This document shows, in pieces, positions 1 through 51,317 of a stretch of DNA of 64,000 nucleotides. The notes beneath the pieces were generated by a model. That model was given only the letters and a program-made list of their open reading frames with translations. It did no database searches and was not told the DNA's origin. The stretch covers positions 30,993,045 through 31,057,044 of the forward strand of contig NC_049980.1 of the NCBI RefSeq assembly GCF_000003815.2. Direction: 5' to 3'. Source of the DNA: Branchiostoma floridae (lineage: Eukaryota > Chordata > Leptocardii > Amphioxiformes > Branchiostomatidae). The stretch's first letter is position 1. The number at the start of each line of letters is the position of its first letter. Position numbers and translations under genes: made by a program.

Positions 1-341
1 TGTTAAGGTAACAATAAATCACAGTGGGAAGAAAAACAAAATGTTTTCAAACCGAACTTTACTACATTTGAATATGACACTGCAGAGATATGCTTTATTG
101 TAATCGAAGCAAAATTGGTATAGCTGGGCATGTTAGCAATACTAGAATTGTACAGTATGAAGTTAATAGCAACTTCTTCTAAGGCCATGATAGTTCCTGA
201 CTTTTGAATTGCAGCCCCCCCCTCCGAAAATGCAATTATAATTTATTGTTTTTCTTATCTACAAACTCCATTCTGATTTATTGTTTTGCTTATCTACAAA
301 TGCAATTATAATCTATTGCCTTGCTAATCTTCGCATTCTAG

Positions 342-39216
<38,875 letters not shown>

Positions 39217-41827
39217 CTAATGTGTCTCCAAGCGGCTTTAGATAGAAATTAGTTGTTCAATGACCGATCAATTTCCACAGATACAAGACACGTTACAGAT
39301 ATCGCTATATCTTGTATGTACATTTTATGGAAGCCAACACACTGCCCTTGACCTTGTAGGTATCTCCTCATGTCTTGTCATTGTCATGTCCTTTTGCTGT
39401 GGAATGAAAGAAAACAAAACACTCGTCTGGGTTCCTGACAAAGCAAATATAAATCAACAGAAATTACATTTCTACTACCTCATATCTTCGAATGATATAA
39501 ATATATAAAGGTGGTTGCTACTTTCTGGAAATGAAATTAGAATTTTTTTTGGGGGGGGGGGGGGGCACTTGGCACCGGGCTGTGTAATAAATCATTAAGT
39601 TCAGGCTTCCGATCTTGCATGATCTCCGCGTGTCAGATGGTGTAGATGTTCCTAAACAATGGCAAATGCAACTGTTACTAATACACGTATGAGCAATGTT
39701 GGATACTGAAAAGTGTGCGGACACGGACGATCTTGTTAAATCTTGAAACGTGAGGCAGTGACTTGTCCTTGCGCAAGCCTACCATTGGCATGTATCCACT
39801 CTGCAAATACATGTTTCTGCATTCAAATTTTGCCTTAACAGTCCCTCTTTGGACTTAGAAAAGTAGTAGTTGATAAGCAGGAGTGACTGCACCAGACAAA
39901 TGATTTGCTTTGTTGAGAAGACCATTACATTTACATTCAAGTTCCCAGGAATCCTAACTTCCCAGGAAACACATCTATGTACATACAACAATAGTCCTAG
40001 GACTGGAATTCAAATCTTTATTGCAAATATCCTAATAACCTCCACAGTGACACGTACACCGTATGAACTCCACATTATTTACTCATGTCAGTTTTTTTAT
40101 ACACGAAGTTTCTTTGAAGGAATCGGTAAAAACTGTCAACTTCCTGTTCTCTGTCACGTAATTGACTTGGATAGACATAGCACTGCAGATAGTTCTTATT
40201 GATGTTACCTCAAAATGGATGTACATGTCACATTGTAAGTGCCTGGATTGGTCGATGCTCACGTTGATGTACCATGTTACATATTAAGTATTTCTCGTCA
40301 TTCTGTGAGATTTAAACCTGTATATTACGAGTACAGAAATGAATAACGATTGATAAAGAGAAAGAAATACAGTAGAGCTTAAACATATCACAGTCGTTGT
40401 TGCTTTTGTTATTGCCTTACAACATACCACCGTTCTAAACTTCTAATCCTCTAATTATAAATGTCACTTTGACAGAGAAGTTGGGTAAACTATATCCACA
40501 CACCACCGAGCATACACCGTCTAAATGTTATGGCATAAACGCCGGGCACTGTTTAGATTCACCACGAAACTTTCTACAGTAACTATAACGCCATGTCAAC
40601 ATGTAGCGAGAGAGGAAAGTCCACTGAAGAAATACCTTAATCTCCTATCAATTAACATAGCAGTCGCACCAGGCAACAATCAGAGCCGGGCATCGCGCAG
40701 AAACGGCCACATGTTGACATACGCCTAGAGTGTTTGATGGAGAGTTTGCCCAAAGCAATTAATACAGTTTACCCTCTGTTTCCTTTTGTAGATACTGTGA
40801 ACTGATTTTGTGAACACGTTTGAATAAGTCTTGATAAATGAAGGACGTGAGATTAAAGAACGAGCGACCCGGTCACACATAAGAACCGTCTGATGACCGT
40901 TTATTACAATCACAAGTTCATTATAAATGAACATTTGAACTCTTGGTGGCCTCAGTGAGGTACATTTGCATTCCGTTGTCGCTAAGAAGGGGTGAAAAAT
41001 GCCTTGCAAATTGCACCACTCTTCTGACAGTAACCTTAAGGAAAAAGAACTGTGGAATTGATATACTGGTTTGTCTTGTAATATAAATCTATACTTATTA
41101 TCGCGGGGACAATTTCGGTACAGTTTTCGTGATGCATCAGTCCCAGTTCGAACAATTTTTTTCGATAGAATAGTATTCGTACATAAGAATGACGTATGAG
41201 AAGTCGCCGCCAAAAGTAAAACCAAGGCGGACATTTCAAAATTAAAAAAAAAATATCTCTCTAGTCTCTATAATCACTCTCGGGTATCTTAGATACGTCA
41301 GATGTTGCACGTACTTCGCAGGTAGTTGATAACCTTTGCAGATACTTAACTGTTACACCCACAGCAAGACCGATGACGTTAACGTCAACTCGCACGGTTT
41401 CGTCAGAAACTCAAACCTCCAAACGACCCCAACGATAAAAGGTGCGAAGTAAAAGACATATGCTAATGTAGCATCCGTAATCCTCGTGTTATATATACAC
41501 ACTTAAGATATTCAGGTGTTCAATACACTCTTGAGAACAGCTGGACATTAACTTATTTTTTTCAAATACGGGTCTTCGGGTACCGCGTTGAATCAGGATA
41601 AATTGTAAATTTATTAAACAACAGTAATCAACAAAATATAACGCTAAAAATGCCAATTTCAACACCAAATTGACCACTAGGATCCATGTCAATGATATGC
41701 ATTCCTCGCCTGCTGTATCTACTGTGCAGGTCTTATTATAAGACTCGTGTGGGGAAAACACAGCCAAGTGCACTTCTTCAAAGGACCGACCTGTTATGGA
41801 AACTTTGCACAAAGCGGCAAAACAGCT

Positions 41828-42170
41828 ACTTTAGGCGTGGGTCGCTGGTCTGTGTGCGTGTGTGTTCAGGTAGACGGTAACGTCACAGTACCTGTACATT
41901 TTCACCGGAGTGATTCAGAGGAAAGAAGAAGACGTTTTCGGAACGGCAGGGCTTTTATCGGGTGAAAATTACATAATGTTGAAATTTGGAACGTTTTAAG
42001 TCATCCTGTGTGCGCGTGTGTTCAGGTACGTCACAGTACTTGTACATCCTACGGAACTGTATTCGACACCTGACCGGAGTGATCCAGCGGAAAGACGAAG
42101 ACGTTTTCGGAACAGCGGGACTTTTATCGGGTTAGTATTACACAATTTTGAACGTTTTAAGCCATCCATA
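41828..42170 (+). repeat. Two-copy tandem repeat, about 155-180-bp unit
   Basis: Both copies carry gtgtgttcaggta, a cgtcacagtac block, ccggagtgat, gaagacgttttcggaac, cttttatcggg and aacgttttaagccatcc in the same order, with small indels. No retained ORF. Confidence 0.8.
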
Positions 42171-42199
42171 GGTCTGATATCACCTTTGTATCTCTTAGT

Positions 42200-42360
42200 T
42201 ATACACGTTATTCATTCATTCATTATCCCATAGCTTTTTAATTGGCCGTAGGCTGATTAATCAGCCGTAGGGGCAGCACAACATGTTATGCTGTATCAAT
42301 AGGCATTTTAGTCCCCTGGCGGCGCCTATCTCCTCTCCGGGGCATGGTGAATGATGTAAA
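42200..42360 (-). repeat. Retroelement 3' terminal fragment
   Basis: A short (ATTC)n tail is followed by a gccgtaggctgattaatcag palindrome and a cccctggcggcgcctatc block. The layout matches other minus-strand 3' ends here. Confidence 0.4.
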
Positions 42361-42558
42361 TCATACAAGTTATACAAGTGGCCGTAGGTCAAAGTTTTGG
42401 CACACAAATGTTGGGAGTCAACCTAAAGTCAACGCTGTCACCAGTAATTGATATGAAAATGTCGTCGATAATGCCGTGGCCTTAGCAGTCCATGTTAAAT
42501 GTAGTAATGTTTGTATAAACATACATTAATCAGGTATATGAACAAAAGTGTGGATTTT

Positions 42559-42785
42559 TGCTTTCATTGCTGCGACAATTAGTTATTTTGACTAAGACGG
42601 CCCTCCAAAAACACACGAAAAGGTACGGATTTGGACGTATTATTTCTTCAGTCATGGCGTCCAAACCCATTTGTCTTTCATTGCTGTGACAATTTGTTAT
42701 TTGGACTCAGACGGCCCTGCAAAAACACAAGAAAAGCTATGGATTTGGACGTATTATTTCTCCAGTCACGGGATCCAAACCTCAT
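42559..42785 (+). repeat. Two-copy tandem repeat, about 115-bp unit
   Basis: Each copy runs ctttcattgctg, gacggccct, aaaaacacaagaaaag (or a variant), ggatttggacgtattatttc, then cagtca and gtccaaac. About 90% similar by eye. Confidence 0.85.
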
Positions 42786-43159
42786 AATTGATGGCTAGCC
42801 TTGTCCTAGGTGGGATTTTTCCCCATTCTACCCAAAGACGACTGTGGCTGTGGCGGCCCTGCGATCTTGTGATTTGAAATACTTTTATTCATCACATTTA
42901 TCTAGCCCTGAATAGTGTTTAAGAACAGAAAACGTGATAGTTGAAAGTTGTGATAACTTGTTTTCTAACTGTTACTTCAATAATGGTCTATATATCAGTG
43001 ATTTAATGTGATAGAAGGGTGCTATCACACTTTGCTTCCCTGGTAATACTGATTTGAAAGAACAATCAACAAAACGTATCTTTTCATATTTTGTTGTCTT
43101 TCCTGTCATTCATACTTAAAATTTTGCATGGTACTTCAATTATGAAGGTTAGAGTTGCA

Positions 43160-43300
43160 CGAATACAATTTAGATTTGTTGGAAGCTCGAATCGGCCTCC
43201 AGGACGCATTTCATTGGGGTCATGAGGGAGGTAAGGGTCAGATAAAACATAACAGAAATACAGATTACATCGAGTCCTATTGAATCTATCAATGTATATC
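43160..43300 (-). repeat. Retroelement 3' fragment (family of 31896-31990)
   Basis: Contains gctcgaatcggcctccagg and tttcattggggtcatgaggg, diverged copies of the 31907-31950 block. Confidence 0.5.
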
Positions 43301-43384
43301 ATTACATATACATACTACAAAACATAATACAGTAGAGCAAAATAGCTCAGGGTTCATAGTCCGTGTCCGTTTGTTTTGGTCATT

Positions 43385-43690
43385 TCTTTTGGTCGCACCG
43401 AGGTCACAGCGCGATCGTCGTCTGGTAGAATGTGGTCTTCATACCCCTTTCCACTAGGACGGCGCTCTCGCCGCGCGCTCTCTGCGACATAAAATTTGAC
43501 AGATCGCTCAATGAATTATTTAGAAATACACGAATCTTTTTACACTTAGTGTGTTTTATTGTCCTCTCAGTCACACTTTTACGTTTTGTATGATATCCCC
43601 GGTGTGAAAGCGAAGGTTACACATATTTAACTTAGGTCGCAGTAGAAATCGAAGCGAGATCGTCGTCTAGTGGAATGTGGTCCTTATTAC
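43385..43690 (+). repeat. Dispersed duplicate of a gatcgtcgtct block
   Basis: The blocks gcgatcgtcgtctggtagaa (43411-43430) and gagatcgtcgtctagtggaa (43655-43674) are each followed by tgtggtc and preceded by ggtcgca. This is a short internal duplication of unknown origin. Confidence 0.5.
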
Positions 43691-44114
43691 GTGTATTGTA
43701 AATATTAAGACCAGCTTAGGAACACCACGTGCGGGTCTGAATGCACATTGCTGCAGCGGTAGAGAGAATGGAGTGAAAGGATTTGCTTGTACAAACACGA
43801 CGTAAACGTGTTGACGCGAATTCTCCACGCCTGCACCAACATGCCAACAGCCACGAAATAAATGTCAGTATTTGTGCCCATGATTTTGAACAACTTCCTA
43901 CAACACTTACGAAACCCACAATAGTGTGTTCCTTACTACTTGAAGTTGCTAAGGGCGGCTCTATACAAACGTTCAAGTTTAAAAAGTCAGCATGAAAATC
44001 GTGTTCTTCTTCGAAACTGTTGCTAAGAGTGTAGTTATGTATGTAACATAACATATCATTGAATATCATTGTGAATTTTTTAAGTATCCCAAAATCATGA
44101 ACTACTACCTTGCA

Positions 44115-44345
44115 TTTGTGGGCTCGTGTGGCGTTAATATTTGAATCAAAACCCAGAAACCCTGGGTCCGAATCCTGTCATTCTACTGAACTTGTGCCCT
44201 TGACAATGCACTTTACACGACTTTCCTCACTCCACACGTATATGTACATGTATAGAAATTGGTACCTGACTTTGGTTGTAGAGGTAAACGTCCTCCCAAT
44301 ACTAAATGAATAGCAACCCACTGCCCATACTGCCGTTAAAAAGGC
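44115..44345 (+). mobile_element. Diverged SINE family 1 copy
   Basis: A B-box-like ggtccgaatcc at 44164-44174 is followed by ttgtgcccttgacaatgcac and actttcctcac blocks, which match 585-900 and 52965-53200. Confidence 0.55.
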
Positions 44346-44525
44346 TATGGGACTACATTTACCTTAATTTTACCTTTTACGTCCCATTTTATCCAGTTGC
44401 AGCATTTCGGTTGTGAGCAGATGCTGGTGATGCTTGTCGCTACACTTTTCCACTTCCTCCTGGTGCTGCCCGGCATACAGACTGAAAAAGACTCTGCCTC
44501 TGGTAAGGCCCCCAGTCCATTAAGC

Positions 44526-44849
44526 TAAGGGCACAACCCGCCGAACGTGCAAATACGTGCTGTCTACGTGCCAAAACGTGGGCAATCTTTTGGGATCCGT
44601 AAGTGGTACGTACCGCCCCCGTACGAACTCGTAGGGAATCCGACGGATTTTGGAGCACGCAGACGCGCCGTAGAACTTTACGTGCAGGCAAAACTTTGTG
44701 TGCCATCGGGCTGCGGATTCGCCCCAGTACGTGCCAATACGGGCGACGCGCCTGCCCTGTACAGCCTGAACGTTTTCAGAAATAAGTGGCGGACGTAGCC
44801 TCCCAAAAAACGTACGGACAAATTGCACGTACGGCTGGTTGTGCCCTTA
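44526..44849. mobile_element. MITE, 324 bp, TAAGGGCACAACC ends
   Basis: Left taagggcacaacccgccg and right cggctggttgtgccctta are inverted repeats that extend to gcacgtt/acgtgcaa. The interior is unusually GC-rich and packed with acgt and gtac motifs. It has incidental ORFs on both strands. No clear target duplication. Confidence 0.82.
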
Positions 44850-44856
44850 GATTTAG

Positions 44857-45115
44857 GGTAGGTTCACACCTGCGCATATAGTCTAGTCCTTATGAGGTTG
44901 GACAAATATAGACAGATGATATGCCAGAGGAGTTACCTAGGTCACAAACTATACCCCTCGACCAGCTAACTTCTTTAGCATGCTATCTGTCTGGATTTGT
45001 CCAATTTCTACTATTTTTTCCAACGACCTGTGGGGCCTGCTAGGAACTCTAAAGACTTCAATACGGACCTCATGTGACCTCCAATACTAGTGTATACGCA
45101 TGTGTGAACCCACCT
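44857..45115. mobile_element. MITE, about 259 bp, GGTAGGTTCACACC ends
   Basis: Left ggtaggttcacacctgcgca and right tgcgt-type atgtgtgaacccacc are inverted. A second inverted pair lies inside (ttggacaaatatagacagat against atctgtctggatttgtccaa). It begins 7 bp after the preceding MITE. Confidence 0.78.
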
Positions 45116-47061
45116 TTTGACAGCGATCTTGCTGCAACTTAGCTGTGACGTAATTTGACTCGAGTAACATAATTGAAACAGCATGCAAAATGTAAAAGTG
45201 TCATTGAAAAGACAACAAAATATACAAAGCGCAAACATATCAGTTCTTCATCAATTAAATTCGTCGAGCGATCTATCAAACGCTAGATTGCAGCGCGGTT
45301 GCCACCATAGTAGAATGGGTTATAAGCAATTTTCGGTGTTCTTTAATGACTCTTCAGCGGCTAACGCATGCCTAATGTCACAAGATCTGTTCAAACACAA
45401 CATTCCTCAAACAGGAGATCTCCCGGTAACGGTGAATCGAAAGATTAATGTTGTAATGACACAGATTCGTTTGGACATAAACTGTCGGCGAACAGAGAGG
45501 GCCAAGAAAATCTCCACGAATAGATTTTTTTTCTCAGTCTTCTCAGCAGGCTCGACGGGTCGGGCTTTTGGGTTTCTTATTATGTGTATTTTTGTCATCT
45601 ATAATCTTGCTGTGGTCAGGAACTGGTAGAAACAAAACACATTATATTCCAAAAAGCCCAACCCGAATGGCCTGGTAAGGAGGTTTGCTTTTTTTTATCT
45701 CAAGAAATAATGGTAAATTTCACATTTTGTATTTATTTGCTCAATGTTAGTACGCCGTCTTATTACCCTTTGTTTTGGGAAATTTTCTTTTCTTTCTCTT
45801 CTTGGCAAGGCTATAGACAAAATATTCCTGCCAATAAGGATTTTAGGCACTATTTGAAGTATGTTCCTGTCAGCAAGAGTTTTATTACGCTATTGACAGG
45901 TTATAACGTTGATGATGTTGTGAATAATACACCTGTCGGTCCTAACGATAACTTTGAGAATACTGATTCAAAGCCGCTCCCGAAATTTCTGTGTTTTTTT
46001 TTAATATTCGACAGGATGTTGTTAATAGTCATGCCCTTCTCTTTTAATTTGACCTAACTTTACTTTCATATACTTTTTTTATATTGAACTCTTCTCGTAT
46101 GCTTTTTATCCTTATCTGTCTCTGGTTTGACTAATTTATTTGCTTTGGTTGATAACAAAGCAAGCGTCCAATAACTAGCGCACCTTGGTTGGCCTCCCGA
46201 CGTCCTTTGATAAAACACAGTATATCTGAAAAGAAGAAGCTATTCTTCATTGCCTTGTTGTAAATCAAGAAATGCTTGTCATTCTAGATAGCATATCTGT
46301 GTGTGGTTCTATAATTTGTGAACACTATTGTATCTGTATACTTCATTGTCTAACGTGTCTGCAGTGTCTAACTGTCACTGCATAACGAGATATGCTTGAA
46401 ACGGTTTTTATAGCTTATACCTTCGTGATCTCTGTGACCGTATTCCATCCATCCAAACTTTAATTTGCAGATGGCTTAGTGTACTGGACAGGTGTTTGTG
46501 ATTCTATGACAATTTACGAACATTACTGCAACTTTAAGCACCTGAACCGGATCCGCATCTGCCCTCCCGTATCGTTTTGAACAAGACATGGATTTCTTGA
46601 GATGCAAACAGCGACGCTGAGTGAGCTGTTTGTGCCATGTGTGTTCACACGTATGGATTTCAAATTAAATCAATCCTTCAACGTTATCATCAACGATACA
46701 ATAAAAGAGAGTCCACACAATGTTACACCAGCCAAATAAGAACTCGATTCATGCCCCATATTTGTGCATCATGTTTATGTGATCCCTCCCCTTCATCATA
46801 CCGTAGCTTCAAACACTTTTGTGAGTGTGCCAATGATTAAACATCTAAAGCCCGGGTCTTTATTAGTGACCTTAATTCCGGACAAATACAAACGCCCGGT
46901 ATAAGTCGCCCCGATACCGGAGATGTGTTGTATACGTAGGGTGTTGTTCCGAGCACGCTGCTACTGTGTCTCAGATACATCTAGCTGCAAACCTTCCAAA
47001 CTTTCTTGAAGACAGTTTCTTTCATCTGTGTTCCTTTCTTGTCTGTCTGATTGATAAGACA
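45116..47061. other. Intergenic region upstream of gene B
   Basis: AT-rich. Open stretches at 45183-45629 and 45710-46057 have low-complexity translations and no recognisable motif. Any promoter or 5' UTR of gene B should lie in the last few hundred bases, but no TATA-like or initiator element stands out. Confidence 0.45.
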
Positions 47062-50000
47062 ATGACTGATACTTGTCACGAAGTAGGAAGCAGTTTCTGG
47101 GTTCACGTGTGGCTGATACTCACCTGGGCCGCTGTGTTCGTAGGGCCCCAGGTACCCTTCGCCAGCAACTGTAACTTCGATGGGGAGCTTCTGTGTGGCT
47201 TCGTTCAGCAAAGCGTTGGTGATGACTTCGACTGGGAAGTCGGCTCGGGTGCAGTTGAGGCTCTCGGACTGAGCGGTGATCACACTGGCGGGGGTAAGTA
47301 CGAATTACTTATAACGTTTGCTTAGCTTTTACTTTTACTTTTGAGACGATGCGTATAAAAGATCCCTGTCGTGAATGCTTGGGCGTGGTCCATTTATCCT
47401 CTTACCAAGGGTAATAAACCTTGCTCAAGCATTGCTAAAAGATACGAGAGATATGTCAAGAGACTAGGACTATTATCGGAGTTATATTTTTGCTAATTGC
47501 ATAAGTCTTTTTTTAAGGAATAGACACGCCTTTCCAAAGAAACCCCGGCCCTTCTAATTTGGTAAAAGTGTCGATATTTTTCCTTTCGCACACTGTTTTA
47601 ACAACATATGGTAGATAAATGTCCCTGCATGGTTTTGAATGTAAACATCTCGAACATCAGCTTTTAAACTATACAATGTTTCAAGTTTATTATTTTCATA
47701 TTTTGAATGAAAATCAGATAGGGCTGGGAGAGGGGTAACGTTATGTCATCTCTATCTGTATAGCCGGTATATAACCGCCCTTCGGCGTAACACACCAGCT
47801 TCTGTATCCCTGTATCTATATAGCCAGTATAACCGCCCATCGGCGTAACACACCAGCTTCGCAGGTACGCGACGCGGTAGCATCTGGTTCTTTTACACTG
47901 AACTATCTGTCACACCTAACTTCTGCACATCTATCTGCAAGCGTTCTTTAAAACTATACAGAGAAGATGCCCCTACTGTGCTTGGTGATAACAAATTCCA
48001 CTCTTCGATAATTTCGAACACATCAATCCTACGTTGGTAACTCTGGTACTTGAAGGCATGAAGTTTCCTTGTTCTTTTTTTCGAACAATGTTGTTGATGT
48101 TGCTATTTGATGTCATGATTTTGCTATTTGTTAATTTTAACTCAACCTGGTGCTTCATGCTCTAACTCCAGACCAGGCATAGTACGGACGCTATTTTGAT
48201 CAGTGATGCTCGTACGAAGCGACATTGATTTTTCTAAATATAGCGTGTGAAACCAACACGTGCAACTCAATAGTGACCTTGAAAATAGTGTGTTATGATG
48301 GTGATGCGCGTGACCAGCATTGATAGCCAGTGATCTTGCCTTCAATTTTTTCATTCTCGAAGCAACTTTTCTGTAATTATGATCTCTCGTAAAACAATCC
48401 TGCATATGCCCCTGCAGTCATAATTGGATATTGTGGGTTAACCACTATATGGTTATTTGGTTATATAGTTACTTGAAATATTGCAAACGATTATACAAGG
48501 AACCCAGCATGGCATCTTCTGTCACATAACAACAACTATTCTATGATGATGCTTTTCACAATGTGCTTGGGTCTACTATTTGAAACCATTGAGAGAACCC
48601 CTGTTACAGAAGAAGATGATAGACTTGTATAAAGTGAACCGCGAAACTTATTCTTATTGCAGCAAATAGATTCACCTACATGAGGGGGAAATATGTTACT
48701 CTTACCAGCGTTTATTAGCCAAATAGTTTCATGATATCGCGACGAAGCCAGAAGAAACCAAGTTTCGTCGGGCATCTGAAGACTACTTTTGGACAGTGGT
48801 CGCTCAGTGGTCACTAAATGGTTGCTCAGTGGTAGCTCAGTGGTCACTCAATGGTAGCTCAGTGGTCACTCAATGGTAGCTCAGTGGTAGCTCAGTGGTC
48901 ACTCAATGGTAGCTCAGTGGTCACTCAATGGTTGCTCAGTGGTAGCTCAGTGGTCACTCAATGGTAGCTCAGTGGTCACTCAATGGTTGCTCAGTGGTAG
49001 CTCAGTGGTCACTCAATGGTAGCTCAGTGGTCACTCAATGGTAGCTCAGTGGTCACTCAATGGTTGCTCAGTGGTAGCTCAGTGGTCACTCAATGGTAGC
49101 TCAGTGGTCACTCAGTGGTCGCTCAGTGGTCACTCAATGGTTGCTCAGTGGTAGCTCAGCGGTCGCTCAGCGGCCTTTCGGCGGTCGTTCAGTGGTTGCT
49201 CAGCGGTCACTCTGTGGTCCCTCGGGAGATACAAAGACGATGTTACTCGTCCCGAACAAAACACGGCACTTTAAAGGCTCCCTCTGAGGTGCACCTGTTT
49301 ATTTCGCACGCTTTATTTAGAAAAATCAATGTATCGGTGTGACAGGTGTTTACCACGAGGTCATCAATATGCATGTCTGATGGCTAGGTACTAGGCGAGT
49401 CCAGGGTAGGGGCAAACAGCGGGAGGTACTATTTGTTTTCGCATCTTTGTTGGCCACTAAAACGGGCGTGGCTATATGTGGGTTTTACGGTCCGTGTTTC
49501 TAATGTACAACAAAGGTGAGGAGAGAAGGGTATTATGTTTAGGCAGCCTTGTTCCTACCCTACATTTTTTAAACAAAAGACAAAGGAACAGAGACAGAAC
49601 CACCACGCCACGCATTCAAGTAATAAGATGGGACCCCCACCCTGGGCCTGACTTTACTCCTTTTTGTCGTTAGATGATGTCTAATGTTACTGCGTGTCGT
49701 TTGCTGTAATTCATGAGTTTAGAAGTAGAACTTTAAGGACAAGGCAAACGTACAGGTCTTCTGCGATGATAGATTTGTATGTCAATTACAGTTCATAATA
49801 TGGATTCTAATATCTAAAGATCCTCCTACATTTGCACACTTTACGGATATTTTACTCTTAAAACATATTTGTTTGCTGACTGAAGTGTAACTCTTTTAAG
49901 ACAGTGGAAAGAAAAGTGACTGACTCTGAGCTTTAATCATTAAATTTTGAATGATCCATGATATGATGAAGAGACGTTCATTTTCAATCACACTTGGAAA

Positions 50001-51317
50001 GATTTTGACAACAAGGCAACAACAACATTGATTTCTCTTACAGGGAGTTATGCTTATCTCAACACCACCGGCAAGACTCGGTCCCAAACCGCCATCCTGC
50101 GGTCCATGCAGCTCGCGTCCCTCACGCCCCACTGTCTGACGTTCTACTTCTACATGGCTGGAGCTGACGTCGGGTCTCTGGCTGTTCTACAGCAGCGAGT
50201 CGGCGAGGTATGTTGGCAGTTGATAAGTTAAGGTGGTATCTCACTGCATTTGAGTGCGGCACTGCAGTGTTCGTTCACTGCGTCACTGTTGTGTTATTTT
50301 CACAATTTTTTTTCTTAATTTAGATATTGAGTAATACGTAAAAGTATGTTCTTCGTTCTTTGTCATCTCAGAAATTCGTTGTGTCATTTACGAACCCCGC
50401 AGTGTCGCACCGGTGCCCCAAGTACAGTGAGATACCACCTCTAAGGTCTCTCATGCCAGGCCTTCGGCTGTATATCTCACTTCAGCAGGATACGTACACA
50501 CTCGATTGTATCACGCGGGAACGCGCTTCGCGTGCATACGCTCGAATATTAGAATACCGGATTCGGATGTTGGAATGGATGTTCTTGCAATTCTTGTTCT
50601 GTTTTCTCAACTTATGGTGCATTTTGCATCGAAATATGTGATTTCTTAGGTTGCTAGGACATAAAAAGAGACATTGTATGTCAACCTCGGTCCCATGCAA
50701 CCAGTATCTAGGGTGGTAAGGAATTCACCGTGTTAAAGTCTCTTTGGCATTGTTCTATTTCAAATTCAGCAACGGCGAACTGAGCTGTGGTCGGCTGAAG
50801 GAGACCAGGGGCACGGGTGGACACGCGCCAAGGTTGACGTCACGTCTCCACTGAGCGGCAACACACCGATGGGCTACAGGGTTAGTATGTATAATCAAGC
50901 TCAGCAAAGAACCATCAGGTTCAGTACCAGCACTCCTTTGTTTATCTAGTTTTGTTCAGTACCAGTATTACACTCAGATTATGTCAATCAAGTCTTGTTT
51001 GAAGATTGTTTGAATCACCTTTGATTATCCGTTGAAGAAGCTCAAATCAGCTGCTTTTCATTGAGATTATGAGAGAATAGGTAAACGCCAGATTAGATAT
51101 AATAAAGATACGGATAATATTATAATTGAAATATGGAACCATGTCATTATACATGTATTGTAATGATTTCAAAACTTAAACCTTAGGCCATGTTTACACA
51201 GAAAATGTATTAATTTATATTTTTAGATCAACTTTGATGCAGTGGTCGGGTCCGGACAGCTGGGGCTGATCGCCATAGATGACGTCGTCTTTGTGAACGG
51301 CCCCTGTGACAGTGATG
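47062..51317 (+). CDS. Gene B signal peptide and MAM domain 1 (4 exons)
   Basis: ATG at 47062 opens a signal peptide with hydrophobic core VHVWLILTWAAVFV. An in-frame upstream start-like codon at 46966 would bury that core, so 47062 was chosen. MAM follows: CNFDGELLCGFVQQ and SGDHTGG (exon 1), then LTFYFYMAGADVGSLAVL (50044-50207), then ELWSAEGDQGHGW (50770-50880), then LIAIDDVVFVNGPC (51227-51317). The middle MAM segment is split by a phase-0 intron (164+111 nt). Confidence 0.85.

Larger units (their letters stand above)
39217..44110. other. Intergenic region, left part
   Basis: Probable gene A 3' UTR, then AT-rich sequence. A poly-T/poly-G run lies at 39543-39565 and an AATAAA at 39586-39591, a possible gene A polyadenylation signal (weak). 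Two tandem duplications and two retroelement 3' fragments are listed separately. A minus-strand ORF at 40725-41234 is discussed in the findings. No gene is supported. Confidence 0.55.
47294..50043. other. Gene B intron 1: LINE fragment, minisatellite, no exon
   Basis: A 2.75-kb intron containing a LINE 3' piece (47750-48165) and a large minisatellite (48792-49222). The rest is AT-rich with no coding signal. Confidence 0.6.

Noticed and set aside
281-341. Hydrophobic stretch upstream of the first MAM exon as gene A signal peptide
   Set aside because: It has no ATG (begins TTG) and is separated from the MAM codons by a clear acceptor (cattctag); it is intronic.
39586-39591. AATAAA as the certain gene A poly(A) site
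   Set aside because: Position is plausible, but the region is AT-rich and such hexamers are expected by chance.
44440-44828. Several overlapping ORFs of 60-100 codons on both strands
   Set aside because: They lie within or over the MITE at 44526-44849; GC-rich composition lacks stop codons.
45183-46057. Two plus-strand ORFs of 148 and 115 codons
   Set aside because: No recognisable domain, AT-driven composition, no splice context and no similarity to neighbours.
48792-49222. CRISPR-like or coding interpretation of the tandem array
   Set aside because: Units are contiguous 11-mers with no spacers, in an intron of a eukaryotic gene; ORFs there are periodic artefacts.
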